In this document: piece after piece, positions 1 to 9,523 of the stretch | Position numbering within the stretch: position 1 is the first letter of the stretch | How the letters are laid out: every line of letters starts with the position of its first letter | DNA from: an uncultured Desulfuromonadales bacterium | GTDB lineage: Bacteria > Desulfobacterota > Desulfuromonadia > Geobacterales > Pseudopelobacteraceae | Direction of reading: 5' to 3' | Assembly: GCA_903868145.1 (NCBI GenBank) | Contig: CAIPTY010000058.1 | Location: forward strand, 62,001 to 126,000 | Length of the DNA stretch: 64,000 nucleotides | Notes under the pieces: generated by a model | Database searches by the model: none | What the model was told of the DNA's origin: nothing | What the model saw: only the letters and a program-made list of their open reading frames with translations | Made by a program: the position numbers and the translations under genes

Positions 1-419
1 TGTCTGTCTGTCTGATGTTGTTGCCATGACGAGAACTCCACGGATGTGCTAATGAGGATCGTAACAATGACAACAATTTTATTGTACACAGAAATTTGAG
101 GAATTCAAGCGAAGGGGATTTTTTTTTAGAAACATCACGGTATAGTATGCCCAGACCCGAATACCCACTCATCTGCCACCAAGAGAGAAGCACAGATTAA
201 GGCTATGAATCGGGCAGACAATATTCTCCTGACATCACAACAATCAACATGACTATTTTTAGGTGTTAAAAGACACGAGTATGAATTAGAGTGTTACCCA
301 CTAACACAGCTCGGTAATGATACATGGCTGTGGTACAAAACTGGTACGAAAAATACAACTTTGCAGTCAAAACTATTTTCTGGATATTTACTATATTTCA
401 ATAACTTATGCACGTATAA
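1..419. other. upstream intergenic region of hemW
   Basis: No convincing gene is seen here. The stretch opens with a short TGTC tandem repeat (1-16). A perfect 6-base inverted repeat with a 5-base spacer lies at 291-307 and could be a small operator. The DNA is AT-rich towards the hemW start, as expected for a promoter region, but no clear -35/-10 pair could be chosen. Confidence 0.4.
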
Positions 420-452
420 ATGAGACCATCTTCGAAAATCATTGCAAACCAA

Positions 453-1601
453 ATGTTTACCCGTATCTACCTGCACATACCCTTCTGTCGTAAGAAATGC
501 CCCTACTGCGCCTTTTTCTCGCAGGAGCCGTCCGCAGGTGACATTGAGCGCTATGTGCGGCTGGTGTGTGAAGAGATGCTGCACCATTCGCACACGGTCA
601 CCGCACACGCAGACGTTGATTCGATCTATTTCGGCGGCGGCACGCCGTCACTTCTGGAGCCGCGACATGTTGGAGAGCTGCTGGAACAGACGGCCGGGCT
701 CTTCCGCCTGGCACCGGAAGTGGAAATCACGCTGGAAACCAACCCCGGCACCGTCGATCTCCGCAAGCTGTCAGGGTTTCGCCAGGCGGGGGTCAACCGT
801 CTCTCCCTTGGCGTACAGTCATTTGATGACCGGATGCTGGCAACTCTGGGGCGCATCCACACCTCCCGGCAGGCACAGGCGGCGTTCGCATCGGCCCGCA
901 AGGCCCGCTTCGACAATATCGGCATCGACCTGATCCATTCGCTACCCGGCCAGACCCCTGAAATGTGGCGAACAGACCTGGAACATGCCATTAAACTGGC
1001 TCCCGAACACCTGTCCGTGTATGGCCTGACCATCGAACCCGAAACACCCTTCGCGGCCCGGTATCCTGAGGAAAATACACAACTGCCCGATCAGGATCTC
1101 TCTGCGGAGATGTTCGAGGCGGCAGACGATCTGCTCACGCTTCAAGGTTACGAGCACTATGAGATTGCCAACTATGCCCTGCCGGGTCGGAGCTCACGCC
1201 ACAACAGCGGCTACTGGCACAGGGACGGCTGCCTGGGGCTGGGAGCAGGCGCCCATTCATTCCTTCGTGATACGGATTTCGGCACACGAAGCTGCAACCC
1301 CGGCAACCTGGCGACATACGCCGCAAGCCTGCGGAATGGAGTATCGGCGAGCGAAGAAGTCGTTGCACTGACACGCGATGATGCCGTGTCTGAATTCATG
1401 TTTCTGGGGCTGAGAATGGCAGATGGTGTAACATTCCCCGCTTTCAGGGAGGCATTCGGAATAGAGCTGAAGGATATGTTCGGTCGTCAGGTGGACGATT
1501 TGATTTCTCAACAACTACTGACAGAACATGCGTCAGGGATACGCCTGACCCGGCGCGGCATGCTGCTGTCAAATCACGTATTCCGGATGTTTCTGACGTA
1601 A
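453..1601 (+). CDS. hemW: HemW-like radical SAM protein (heme chaperone / oxygen-independent coproporphyrinogen III oxidase family)
   Basis: A cytoplasmic radical SAM protein of the HemN/HemW family. The N-terminus reads RIYLHIPFCRKKCPYC, which gives the CX3CX2C cluster cysteines at about residues 12, 16 and 19. It is followed by YFGGGTPS and a GVQSF motif typical of the family. At 382 residues it has the size usual for HemW and lacks the N-terminal extension of true HemN, so a role in heme insertion is more likely than coproporphyrinogen oxidation; this rests on family knowledge. An in-frame start at 420 would add 11 residues. Neither start has a good ribosome site, and 453 was chosen because family members begin just before the RIYLHIPFC motif. 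It stands alone and converges on the minus-strand operon, with 18 bases between stop codons. Confidence 0.88.
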   Translation: MFTRIYLHIPFCRKKCPYCAFFSQEPSAGDIERYVRLVCEEMLHHSHTVTAHADVDSIYFGGGTPSLLEPRHVGELLEQTAGLFRLAPEVEITLETNPGTVDLRKLSGFRQAGVNRLSLGVQSFDDRMLATLGRIHTSRQAQAAFASARKARFDNIGIDLIHSLPGQTPEMWRTDLEHAIKLAPEHLSVYGLTIEPETPFAARYPEENTQLPDQDLSAEMFEAADDLLTLQGYEHYEIANYALPGRSSRHNSGYWHRDGCLGLGAGAHSFLRDTDFGTRSCNPGNLATYAASLRNGVSASEEVVALTRDDAVSEFMFLGLRMADGVTFPAFREAFGIELKDMFGRQVDDLISQQLLTEHASGIRLTRRGMLLSNHVFRMFLT

Positions 1602-1619
1602 ACCGAACCGGACAAACCG

Positions 1620-1799
1620 TCAATGGCGCGGCACGTTTTGATCTTTCCTGTCTGTTTCCCTGGTGGTTTTCTTATCGCCCCGGTCCCCGAGGTCGCATGA
1701 GTCGGACATTCAGGTCTGTATGCCCAGTTTTGGCAAGATCACCTTCTGCAGTAAAATCCAGATGACTATTACGGCAATAACAACAAGAACGTCCTTCAT
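1620..1799 (-). CDS. candidate small membrane selenoprotein (UGA-decoded Sec at residue 30)
   Basis: An ATG at 1799 with an AGG-type ribosome site opens a frame of 29 codons. It encodes MKDVLVVIAVIVIWILLQK, which is one transmembrane helix, then VILPKLGIQT. A TGA follows (1712-1710), and the same frame continues for 29 codons with MSDSCDLGDRGDKK to a second TGA at 1620. Reading the first TGA as selenocysteine gives a 59-residue protein with a T-U-X4-C motif next to the membrane and a hydrophilic basic/acidic tail. A stem-loop fitting a bacterial SECIS lies just after the TGA. The gene follows DUF2892 on the same strand, so a membrane thiol/selenol redox role is a possible inference. The alternative is a 29-residue peptide ending at the TGA, with the ATG right behind it starting a second peptide. 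Function unknown. Confidence 0.62.
1678..1692 (-). promoter_or_regulatory. SECIS-like stem-loop downstream of the in-frame UGA
   Basis: On the minus strand the bases CCTCGG (1692-1687) pair with CCGGGG (1683-1678) around a GGA loop, giving six pairs with one G-U. Two further pairs can form below an A bulge. The loop starts 24 bases after the UGA and has G in its first two positions. Both features match the general bacterial SECIS description (short apical loop with an early G, roughly 16-37 bases from the UGA). The region is GC-rich, so a chance hairpin is possible. Confidence 0.5.
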
Positions 1800-1854
1800 C
1801 TGTCTACCTCACGTGAGCGCTTTTTAGAATGGATAAACCGTATCCTGGTCAGAC

Positions 1855-2079
1855 TTACTTACAGCAACCGCTCTTCGGGAAACGGGGCACACCCATTTTC
1901 TCCAGGACAATAAATGCAGGACAGAATTGGGTGAAGCCGGATTGGAACAGGTTCAGCCCCACAAAACCGGTGAACCAGAGCCAGTTGGGGGAATGGAAGT
2001 GCGCCAGCAGCAGCGAGACGAGAACAAACGATCCGGCCACGATGCGAACGATGCGTTCTACATAGAATTCTTCTTTCAT
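1855..2079 (-). CDS. DUF2892-like small membrane protein
   Basis: A 74-residue protein with two predicted membrane helices (about residues 9-25 and 32-48). The segment between and after them, with G-L-N-L-F-Q-S-G-F and FCPAF, resembles the DUF2892 / YgaP membrane domain. It ends in a vicinal cysteine pair (SGCCK). GGGAG eight bases before the ATG supports the start. It begins 32 bases after the RND pump gene on the same strand and is followed by the candidate selenoprotein, so it is probably the fourth gene of the efflux operon. DUF2892 domains are often linked to rhodaneses, but no rhodanese is nearby. Function unknown. Confidence 0.68.
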   Translation of the reverse strand: MKEEFYVERIVRIVAGSFVLVSLLLAHFHSPNWLWFTGFVGLNLFQSGFTQFCPAFIVLEKMGVPRFPKSGCCK

Positions 2080-2111
2080 GAGGTAATCTCCCTGTAGTTT
2101 TTTTGAAGACT

Positions 2112-5100
2112 TCAGTTCAAACGAACTGATTCGATTTTACCATGCCGTTCTTTCCAGCTTTGCACCAGATAATAGAGTATCGGAATAGTCACCCGCGACA
2201 GCGTCGTTGAGGCAATCTCCCCGAACATCATGGCCAGGGCCAGACCCTGGAAGATCGGGTCGAAGACGATCACAAAGCTGCCCGCCACCACAGCCGCCGC
2301 GGTGAGCAGCATGGGGCGGAAGCGCACTGCACCGGCCTCAATAATGGCCTCGTCCAGCGCCATCCCCTCGCGGCGTTTCATTTCAGCGAAGTCAATCAGG
2401 ATGATGGAATTTCGGACGATGATACCGGCCAGGGCAATGAAACCGATCATTGAGGTGGCGGTAAAGAATGCCCCGAACAGGGCATGCCCCGGCAGGATGC
2501 CGATCAGGGTCAGCGGAATCGGCGCCATAATCACCAGCGGTGTGGTGAAGTCCTTGAACCAGGCAACCACCAGGATGTAGATCAGTACCATGACGGCGCC
2601 AAAAGCGATACCCAGGTCCCGGAAGACCTCATAGGTGATATGCCATTCACCGTCCCATTTCATCCCCATCTTCTCTTCCGACCAGGGCTGACGGCTTGCC
2701 AGAACCTCGATCTTCGATCCGTCCGGGTTTGACAGCGCGGCAATCTCCTTCTGCATTTTGAGGATGGCATAGACCGGCGCCTCGATCTGACCTGCCACAT
2801 CACCGATTACATAGACCACGTTTTTCAGGTTCTTGCGATAGAGCGTTTTCTCTTCCCTGCCGGTGGTTGTTCGCACCAGTTGGGAGAGCGGAACGCTACC
2901 CTTCTGACCGGCAACGTAAACCGAAGAGAGATCCGCGACAGAACTTCGCTGTCCGGCAGGCAGGCGGAGATTGATAAAGACCGGTTCTTTCTCTTTGGGC
3001 AGATGCAGCATGCCGGTATTCTGACCACCCAGAGCGATGGCCAGGGTTCGGGCCACGTCCTCCACGGCAATGCCTGAGAGGGCCGCCTTTTCGCTGTCCA
3101 CCGTAAAGGTCACTTTCTTCTGGTCGTCCTCGCGGTACATGTCCACATCCACCACGCCGACCGTTTTTGTGAGGATATCCCTGACCTTTCCCGCAACACC
3201 GGCGCGGCTGGCATCATCCGGGCCATAGACCTCCGCAACCAGCGTTGCCAGTACCGGAGGCCCGGGGGGAATTTCGGCCACCTTCACCCGTGCACCATAC
3301 CTGTCGGCAACGGCCTTGACCAGCGGCCGGACACGTTTGGCGATGGCGTGAGACTGATCCTTGCGTTCATCCTTGGGCAGCAGGTTGACCTGGATGTCGG
3401 CCAGGTTCGACCCCTTGCGCAGATAGTAATGACGGACAAGACCGTTGAAATTGAAGGGGGCGCTGGTGCCTATGTACATCTGGAAATCGGTCACTTCCGG
3501 CACACTGCGCAGGGCGTCACCCATTTCGCGGGTAATGCGGGCGGTCTGCTCCAGTGGTGTTCCGTCCGGCGCATCGATAATTACCTGCAACTCGTTCTTG
3601 TTGTCAAACGGCAGCATCTTTACCGTGACCGCCTTGAGGTAGATCAGGGAGCAGGAGAGCAGCAGCATTACCGCAACTGAAGACAGAAAGCCGTAGCGCA
3701 GATGTTTCTCGTGTATCAGCCTGCCCATCCAGTGACGGTAGAATGAGGTAAGTTTCGAATCCTCCGGCTTCTCATGTGAGCCATGATGAGACTCGCCCTT
3801 CATGAAACGGAAGGCAAAGTAGGGAGTGACGATGAAGGCAATCAACATCGAAAAGAGCATGGCCATGCTGGCGCCGACCGGGATCGGGCGCATGTAGGGA
3901 CCCATCAGTCCGCCCACAAAACCCATGGGGAGGATCGAGGCTATCACAGCAAAGGTGGCCAGCATGGTCGGGTTGCCGATCTCATCCACGGCCTTGATGG
4001 CCGCATCCAGCGGCTTCATGACCGTGGTGGTGAAATAGCGATGGATATTTTCGACCACCACGATGGCATCGTCAACCAGAATGCCTATTGAAAAAATCAG
4101 GGCAAAGAGAGTGATACGATTCAGGGTATAGCCGATCAGGTAGAAGATCAGCATGGTCAAAGCCAGGGTGACCGGGATGGCGATGGCGGCGACTGCACCG
4201 GCCCGCCACCCCATGAATACCGCTATCAGGATGGTTACCGAGATGGCCGCCAGGAACATGTGGAACAGCAGTTCGTTGTTTTTCTCCCTCGCGGTCTCGC
4301 CATAGTTGCGGGTGACCGTGACCTGAACGTCGGAAGGTATCAACTTCCCTTTGAGGGATTCGACCTTTTTGACGAGATCCTCGGCTACCCAGGTGGCATT
4401 GGAACCTGTGCGCTTTGCCACCGATACTGTTACTGCGGCATAATCCTGCCGGGGTTTACCGCTCAATTTTTTATGAGTCGCACCAGGGCCCATTCCCATG
4501 AATACATAATCTTCAGGTTCCTGCACTCCGTCCCGTACCTGGGCCACGTCAGACAGATAGACCGGTTTGCCGCCGTAGACGCAAACGACCAGCCGCTTGA
4601 CCGCATCAGCGCTGTCAAGAAAGCCACTGGTTTCAACGATGGTTTCCCTGTTAGCCCCGGCGAACGAACCTGACGGAAGAGAGGTGTTTCCCTTCCGCAG
4701 AGCCCCGGCCACCTGCAGGGGCGACAGACCGTAGCCTGCAAGGCGGGCAGCGTCCAGCGTCACTCTCACCTGGCGGGGGAGGCCGCCCTTGATCTCGACT
4801 TCAGCGCTGTTCTCGCTCTTCTTCAGCTCATCGGCCACCTCACGGGCCACTGCTCGCAGGGTAGCGTGGTCATAGCGCTCCGACCAGAGTGTCAGGGCCA
4901 GGATAGGTACATCATCGATGGACTTCGGAGCTACCAGCGGTTCACCGGCTCCCGGCGGCAGTACGCCGCGATTGCTCATGACCTTGTTGTAGAGCTTGAC
5001 CAGCGACTCCTCCATGGGTTGCCCCACCAGGAAGCGCACGGTGATGATGCCCATTCCGGGACGGCTCATGGAGTAGAGGTATTCGACCCCCTTGATCTCC

Positions 5101-5333
5101 CACAGCTTGGACTCGAAGGGCTTAACGACGCGTTCCTGAACCTCCTGCGGAGATGAGCCGGGCATGGGGAGGTAGATATCCACCATCGGCACCACGATCT
5201 GTGGCTCTTCCTCACGGGGGGTCATCCTGACCGCAAAGAGGCCAAGCACAAGTGATGCACCCACAATCAAAGGCGTCAGTTTGGAGTTGATAAAGGCACG
5301 GGCTATTTTTCCGGCAAAGCCAAGTTGTTGCAT
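2112..5333 (-). CDS. efflux RND transporter permease subunit
   Basis: A 1073-residue inner-membrane pump of the AcrB/hydrophobe-amphiphile efflux family, the usual length. It has an N-terminal helix, two large periplasmic loops and two sets of membrane helices. The proton-relay acidic pair of TM4 is present in [15 protein letters not shown] (Asp421, Asp422). The second half repeats the pattern with [16 protein letters not shown]. The sequence does not carry the heavy-metal CusA signature, so organic substrates are more likely, but specificity cannot be read. The start lies 2 bases after the stop of the membrane fusion gene, so the pair is translated together. The gene is the core of the tolC-MFP-RND operon. 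Confidence 0.92.
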   Translation of the reverse strand: MQQLGFAGKIARAFINSKLTPLIVGASLVLGLFAVRMTPREEEPQIVVPMVDIYLPMPGSSPQEVQERVVKPFESKLWEIKGVEYLYSMSRPGMGIITVRFLVGQPMEESLVKLYNKVMSNRGVLPPGAGEPLVAPKSIDDVPILALTLWSERYDHATLRAVAREVADELKKSENSAEVEIKGGLPRQVRVTLDAARLAGYGLSPLQVAGALRKGNTSLPSGSFAGANRETIVETSGFLDSADAVKRLVVCVYGGKPVYLSDVAQVRDGVQEPEDYVFMGMGPGATHKKLSGKPRQDYAAVTVSVAKRTGSNATWVAEDLVKKVESLKGKLIPSDVQVTVTRNYGETAREKNNELLFHMFLAAISVTILIAVFMGWRAGAVAAIAIPVTLALTMLIFYLIGYTLNRITLFALIFSIGILVDDAIVVVENIHRYFTTTVMKPLDAAIKAVDEIGNPTMLATFAVIASILPMGFVGGLMGPYMRPIPVGASMAMLFSMLIAFIVTPYFAFRFMKGESHHGSHEKPEDSKLTSFYRHWMGRLIHEKHLRYGFLSSVAVMLLLSCSLIYLKAVTVKMLPFDNKNELQVIIDAPDGTPLEQTARITREMGDALRSVPEVTDFQMYIGTSAPFNFNGLVRHYYLRKGSNLADIQVNLLPKDERKDQSHAIAKRVRPLVKAVADRYGARVKVAEIPPGPPVLATLVAEVYGPDDASRAGVAGKVRDILTKTVGVVDVDMYREDDQKKVTFTVDSEKAALSGIAVEDVARTLAIALGGQNTGMLHLPKEKEPVFINLRLPAGQRSSVADLSSVYVAGQKGSVPLSQLVRTTTGREEKTLYRKNLKNVVYVIGDVAGQIEAPVYAILKMQKEIAALSNPDGSKIEVLASRQPWSEEKMGMKWDGEWHITYEVFRDLGIAFGAVMVLIYILVVAWFKDFTTPLVIMAPIPLTLIGILPGHALFGAFFTATSMIGFIALAGIIVRNSIILIDFAEMKRREGMALDEAIIEAGAVRFRPMLLTAAAVVAGSFVIVFDPIFQGLALAMMFGEIASTTLSRVTIPILYYLVQSWKERHGKIESVRLN

Positions 5334-5335
5334 AC

Positions 5336-6478
5336 CTACTCTACCTTTGCCCCTTCAATCACCTTTTCCGCACCAGATGACACCATGCGCTCCCCGTCAG
5401 ACAGTCCCGAGAGAATTTCCACCGTATCGCCGACGCTCTTGCCGACCTTGACCAGCCTCATGCGGGTAAGGCTGCTCTTGTCCACTACCCAGACCGAAGT
5501 CAGAGAGCCTCGTTCAACAATCGCCTTCTTCGGTACCAGCATTCCCTTTACGCTGCTTCCCATGCTTAGTGTGCCGCGACCGAACATGCCGGATTTAAAC
5601 CCTTTTTGTTCCAAAGCTATTTTGGCAATGAACGTACGGCTGGCTGTATCAGCAGCGGGAACAATCTCGGTGATCCTTGCACTGAAGGTGGCATTCACAG
5701 CATCAATCGTAACCTGGACAGCGGTGCCGGGTTTAACAGAAAGCGCAATCGACTCCGGTACCGACAGCTCAAGCTGATAGTTTCCGTCATCCTCGATAGT
5801 CATCAGCGGCTGGGCCGGGAATACCGTAGCTCCCAGATCGGCATGCTTACGGGTAACAACACCTGAAACAGGGGCAACAATCTGCGTGTAGCCGGATACG
5901 GCAGAGGCAGCCCTTGATCCTCCCTGAGACTGCCTGAGACGGGCTTCCGCCCGGCCCACACCTTGAGCAGCCAGATCCCGTTCCGTCTGTTTAATATCAA
6001 ACTCCTGGCGGGTGATCGCCTGTTCGTTCAAGAGTTTCTGATAGCGTTCAAAAGTCGTATCGGCCATCTTCCTTCGGGAGTGAGCCTCCTCAAGCCCGCG
6101 ACGGGCTTCGTCAACACCGGAGATGGCAACTGAAGCGTTCGCCTGGTTTTCCTGGGCATCAAGGCGAACCAGAAGCTGCCCCTTGCTAACCCGATCACCT
6201 TCGCGCACCTTGAAGGCGGTGACGGTGCCGGCGATGCGGGCCGAGACTACAGCGCTGGTGCGAGCCCGGACTGTTCCGGCCAGTTCCACTGTTTCCGGAA
6301 TATCGGCAGTTCTTACCGTTTCCAGGAGAACCCCTTTGATGACAGGGGGTGACTCAGCTTTTTTCCGGCTGTCGTCATCTTTTCCACCACAGCCGCTCAG
6401 GGTGAGAGAAACAGCGACCAGAACGATCATGCTGCCAGCCACGCACATCTGTTTAAAGCCCGATCCCAGGCATGTCAT
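5336..6478 (-). CDS. efflux RND transporter periplasmic adaptor (membrane fusion) lipoprotein
   Basis: A 380-residue HlyD/AcrA-type adaptor linking the RND pump to the outer-membrane channel. The N-terminus is a lipoprotein signal with lipobox LSGC (Cys30). A first lipoyl half (TAVVSARIAGTVTAFKVREG, then DRVSKGQLLVRLDA) is followed by an alpha-hairpin of about 90 residues and the second lipoyl half (IVAPVSGVVTRKHADLGATV), then a beta-barrel and membrane-proximal domain. The ATG overlaps the stop of the TolC-like gene by 4 bases (ATGA), showing translational coupling. Family assignment is firm; the exported substrate is unknown. Confidence 0.9.
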   Translation of the reverse strand: MTCLGSGFKQMCVAGSMIVLVAVSLTLSGCGGKDDDSRKKAESPPVIKGVLLETVRTADIPETVELAGTVRARTSAVVSARIAGTVTAFKVREGDRVSKGQLLVRLDAQENQANASVAISGVDEARRGLEEAHSRRKMADTTFERYQKLLNEQAITRQEFDIKQTERDLAAQGVGRAEARLRQSQGGSRAASAVSGYTQIVAPVSGVVTRKHADLGATVFPAQPLMTIEDDGNYQLELSVPESIALSVKPGTAVQVTIDAVNATFSARITEIVPAADTASRTFIAKIALEQKGFKSGMFGRGTLSMGSSVKGMLVPKKAIVERGSLTSVWVVDKSSLTRMRLVKVGKSVGDTVEILSGLSDGERMVSSGAEKVIEGAKVE

Positions 6479-7818
6479 TTGGTCATCTCCTTGAGAAAAA
6501 TTCCGGCTGAAAAATAGACATATCCGCGAGCCAGGGCAAGATGTGCCTCAGAGTCCACAAGGTCAGCCCTGGTATTGTTCAAGGCTGTCTGGGCATCGAG
6601 AAGCTCGACCATCGTCGCCAGGGAGTTTTCAAAGCGTCTGGAGAGCAGACGCACGGTCTCTTCGGCATCCTGCAGGGCATTGCGTGCGACATCAAGACGC
6701 TTGCCCATCTCTTCACTCCGTAAAAAGCTCTCCCGAACTCTCAGCCCTGCTTCACGTCGCGCATGTTCACGCGACTCGGCTGCAGCAGATTTTTCCGCAA
6801 CGGCCTTGTCCCGTTCACGATAGCGTTTGAAACCATCAAATATCTGCCAGGTAAGGGCGACCCCCGCGTTCCAGGAATCGTTGTCAGCCCTGAATGGCGT
6901 GTCCCGTGAATTTATCTGGTAAGAAGCAGATGCGCCCACAGTCGGAAGATAACTGCTGCGGGCAAGTCTTACGGCAGCATCGGCCTTTTCATACTCCGAC
7001 TGCGAGAGTTTCAGATCATTTTTATTGTCGAGCGCGGAAGCTGCCAGCTCATCGGGACTCTGGGCTATTGGAGCAACAACAATCTTCGATTCCAAAGTCT
7101 CGATACTGTCGCCCTCATTGAGTCCGACGGCAGTAACGAGTTCCATCCGGGCAATGGCGAGTGTGTTCCGGGCGCTGATAAGATTCTGCTCGTTTGCCGA
7201 AAGGTGTGTGCGCGCCCGCAACTGATCGGAGCGCAGGCCGACACCCGCCTGATTGCGAACACCCGCAAGCCTCAGGTGTTCACGTGCCTCACCGGCCGCC
7301 TGCTCTACGGCTCGAAGACGAGCCTGAGCCTTCTGAATATCCAGATACAGCTTGAATACCTTGAAAGCTGTCTCCTGCTTTGAGGCGTCAAAGCGCAGAT
7401 CCTGTATTTCAGATTCCCTGGCGGCAATGTCTCTGGCCGGTGAGATTGAGGGGCTGTAGATGGTCTGCCTGACGGTGAGAGCCGTCCTGAAATCGTGGTG
7501 CGTTCCCGGGTTGTTGAGGTTGTTGATTGCAAAGTCGTTCTGTCCGAACCGCCCTTCATCGAGCTTCATCATAAACGTCTGGGTCGGTGAGTTGGATACG
7601 CTGAAAATCTCGTCGAACGAAAGAGACGGATAGTAGCGCGACATTACGATGGCAGTACCCTGTCTGGCGGCTACCGACGAAAAACCGGCAGCCCGTACCT
7701 GACTGTTTTTATCAATGGCCATGGTTATGGCGTCTTTAAGGCCAAGCCGGTAGGATTCCGCCACCGCAGTACTGCTACACGCTATAGATACATACAACAC
7801 CATTATTAGCCTGAGCAT
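6475..7818 (-). CDS. TolC-family outer membrane efflux protein
   Basis: A 447-residue TolC-like channel, first gene of the efflux operon. It has a signal peptide (cleavage near AVAES, about residue 20) and two repeats with the long alpha-helices of the family. Recognisable pieces are LGLKDAITMAIDKNSQVRAA near the N-terminus, RQTIYSPSISPARDIAARES and, in the second half, WQIFDGFKRYRERDKAVAEK. Together with the next two genes it should form a complete envelope-spanning pump. No operator or regulator is adjacent: the nearest regulator, a LysR gene, lies 0.8 kb upstream on the other strand behind a terminated gene, so a regulatory link is speculative. Confidence 0.88.
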   Translation of the reverse strand: MLRLIMVLYVSIACSSTAVAESYRLGLKDAITMAIDKNSQVRAAGFSSVAARQGTAIVMSRYYPSLSFDEIFSVSNSPTQTFMMKLDEGRFGQNDFAINNLNNPGTHHDFRTALTVRQTIYSPSISPARDIAARESEIQDLRFDASKQETAFKVFKLYLDIQKAQARLRAVEQAAGEAREHLRLAGVRNQAGVGLRSDQLRARTHLSANEQNLISARNTLAIARMELVTAVGLNEGDSIETLESKIVVAPIAQSPDELAASALDNKNDLKLSQSEYEKADAAVRLARSSYLPTVGASASYQINSRDTPFRADNDSWNAGVALTWQIFDGFKRYRERDKAVAEKSAAAESREHARREAGLRVRESFLRSEEMGKRLDVARNALQDAEETVRLLSRRFENSLATMVELLDAQTALNNTRADLVDSEAHLALARGYVYFSAGIFLKEMTK

Positions 7819-7900
7819 TCGGTCTCCTCATATCAATATTGTGATAATTATATATTCAATAAATAATATGTCAAGCAGGTTTTTACCCATCACTCTCTAA

Positions 7901-7938
7901 AAAGCGCAACCCGCCAGGAAATCGTCCTGGCGGGTTGC
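7901..7938 (-). terminator. rho-independent terminator of the Gly-rich gene
   Basis: A perfect 14-bp stem (7906-7919 with 7925-7938) closes a 5-base loop. On the minus strand it is followed by a five-T run (7899-7903 region). It lies 80 bases after the stop of the Gly-rich gene and before the TolC start, so it ends that upstream unit and separates it from the efflux operon. Confidence 0.82.
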
Positions 7939-8019
7939 AGTACGTTGAGCTGCCGAAGACGAGCCAACGAAGATAGAGCCTTGAAATGGAATTGGAATCA
8001 AGCGTCACCGACGGCAGGA

Positions 8020-8310
8020 TCACACCGCACTGACGTGACCACTCGGACACTCACTTTTTGACATCGTATACACCTTGTACCCCAGATAACCGACGGCAGC
8101 AACGAGGGCCAGCGGGAAAAGTCCATGCCCCAGGACTACGCCACAGGCAGCCTTGCAGCCTCCGGCTACGGCGTGAAATCCCATTCCAGCGCCTGTTCCG
8201 CAACCTGCTCCTGCTCCAAAACCGCCACCAGCGCCGTAGCCAGCCCCTGCGCCTTTTCCCCAAGCTACAGCTTTCGTACCGGCAACTAAATTCGGACAAT
8301 TTGCAATCAT
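8020..8310 (-). CDS. small Gly/Ala-rich protein with one membrane helix
   Basis: A 96-residue protein that I do not assign to a family. Residues 18-45 are a Gly/Ala run with regular aromatic spacing (GAGAGYGAGGGFGAGAG). Then comes a Cys/Ala/Gly part and one hydrophobic helix (LFPLALVAAVGYLGYKVY, about 65-82). Five cysteines are spread along the chain. AAAGGAG six bases before the ATG supports the start, and a strong terminator follows the gene, so it appears to be a genuine monocistronic unit. Gly-rich membrane peptides of this shape can be structural, magnetosome-like or bacteriocin-like; nothing in the sequence decides. It is divergent from a LysR gene. Confidence 0.6.
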   Translation of the reverse strand: MIANCPNLVAGTKAVAWGKGAGAGYGAGGGFGAGAGCGTGAGMGFHAVAGGCKAACGVVLGHGLFPLALVAAVGYLGYKVYTMSKSECPSGHVSAV

Positions 8311-8563
8311 GGCAATCTCCTTTATTTGTTTGATCGTACGCTATTATCACACCGAACAGTAAAACAAACTTCTTCTATCACATGATATTCCTGTCATCAA
8401 GCCATAGTTTCATACTTTCGCTGCGTCCCATGTACAATGATCTCATCCGTCCAGCATGACTCCAGAGAGTATCTCCCCTCATCCGGATCATTTTTTTTGC
8501 CTCTCGAGCTTTTTTGCACTATAGTCGCATCATAGACATATGGAAACCGAAATATATTCATGG

Positions 8564-8586
8564 GGTCATGCGCGTTGCGCATGACC
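8564..8586. promoter_or_regulatory. perfect palindrome upstream of the LysR gene
   Basis: Two 10-base arms (8564-8573 and 8577-8586) are perfect inverted repeats around GTT, ending 25 bases before the GTG start of the LysR gene. It could be an autoregulatory operator or a leader hairpin. No T-run follows, so it is not a terminator. Confidence 0.5.
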
Positions 8587-8611
8587 ATCACAGGTAAGCA
8601 GGAGAGTAACC

Positions 8612-9523
8612 GTGAAATCAGCCTATTTGCAGACATTTGTAGTTTCAATAACCATGGGAAGTTTTTCCAGGGCTGCCGAAAACCTCAATATCACCCAGTC
8701 CGCCGTTTCCCGCCGCATACAGCACCTGGAGGAGCAGTATGGTTATCCGCTGGTTGACCGGAGCGGACCGGTACTCGTCCCGACCGAGGCGGGCAGGATT
8801 GTTCTGGAAAAAGCACACAGGATGCTCGAAATCGAGAAGGATCTTATACAGGACCTGCGCGTGCTTGAGCGGAGAAAGGGGGTTGGTTTCGGCTGCAGCC
8901 CCGCATTCGGAATTGCCTATCTTCCCGAGATAATGAAAGCCTTCATGCTGTCACATTCGACGGTCTCCGAGATGAACTTTTCCTTTGAACTGCCGGACAA
9001 AGTTGTCGAAGGCTTGCGCGAGGGAAACTACCAGGCCGGTGTGATCGAACATTTCGAGGATTTTGACCTTAATGGCTTCGAGATCATTTCACTGCCGGAT
9101 GACGATGTGGTATTCGTCAGTTCATCCCGCCTCAAAATTGATGACGGCGTGACCATCGACCAGTTGATCGCGTTCGATATTTACATGCGGAAAGAGGGGT
9201 GCTGTTCCACCAAGCTGCTGGCGTACAACATGGTAAATACAGGCAGAAATTCCAGCGAGTTCGCACGTACGATCGTCTGCGATGATCTGCATCTCATCAT
9301 CAGCACGGTATGCGAGGGGAGCGGCATAACCTTTGTTTCACGCTCTCTTGTGGATCATCACATCCGGCAGGGCACACTCAGGGAACATCGTCTGCCCTCT
9401 TTTCAGCATTCCCAGCACCGGACACTCATTGTAAAAAGGACCGTTCCGGCGGATCTGCTTCTGTCCGATTTTATCGAATGCGTCCTTGCGGCGTTCTCTC
9501 CCAGGACGACTCCTGCTCCATGA
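8612..9523 (+). CDS. LysR-family transcriptional regulator
   Basis: A 303-residue LysR-type regulator. The N-terminal winged helix is typical: TFVVSITMGSFSRAAENLN, then ITQSAVSRRIQHLEEQYGYPL, then VPTEAGRIVLEKA. A substrate-binding domain of the periplasmic-binding fold follows from about residue 90. The GTG start at 8612 is preceded by AGGAGAG, which decides it. A perfect palindrome lies just upstream. LysR regulators usually control a divergent neighbour, which here would be the Gly-rich gene; that is inference. The effector cannot be told from sequence. Confidence 0.88.
   Translation: MKSAYLQTFVVSITMGSFSRAAENLNITQSAVSRRIQHLEEQYGYPLVDRSGPVLVPTEAGRIVLEKAHRMLEIEKDLIQDLRVLERRKGVGFGCSPAFGIAYLPEIMKAFMLSHSTVSEMNFSFELPDKVVEGLREGNYQAGVIEHFEDFDLNGFEIISLPDDDVVFVSSSRLKIDDGVTIDQLIAFDIYMRKEGCCSTKLLAYNMVNTGRNSSEFARTIVCDDLHLIISTVCEGSGITFVSRSLVDHHIRQGTLREHRLPSFQHSQHRTLIVKRTVPADLLLSDFIECVLAAFSPRTTPAP

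Noticed and set aside
294-608. 104-codon minus-strand frame overlapping the hemW start
   Set aside because: Overlaps a firmly identified gene and has no ribosome site or domain.
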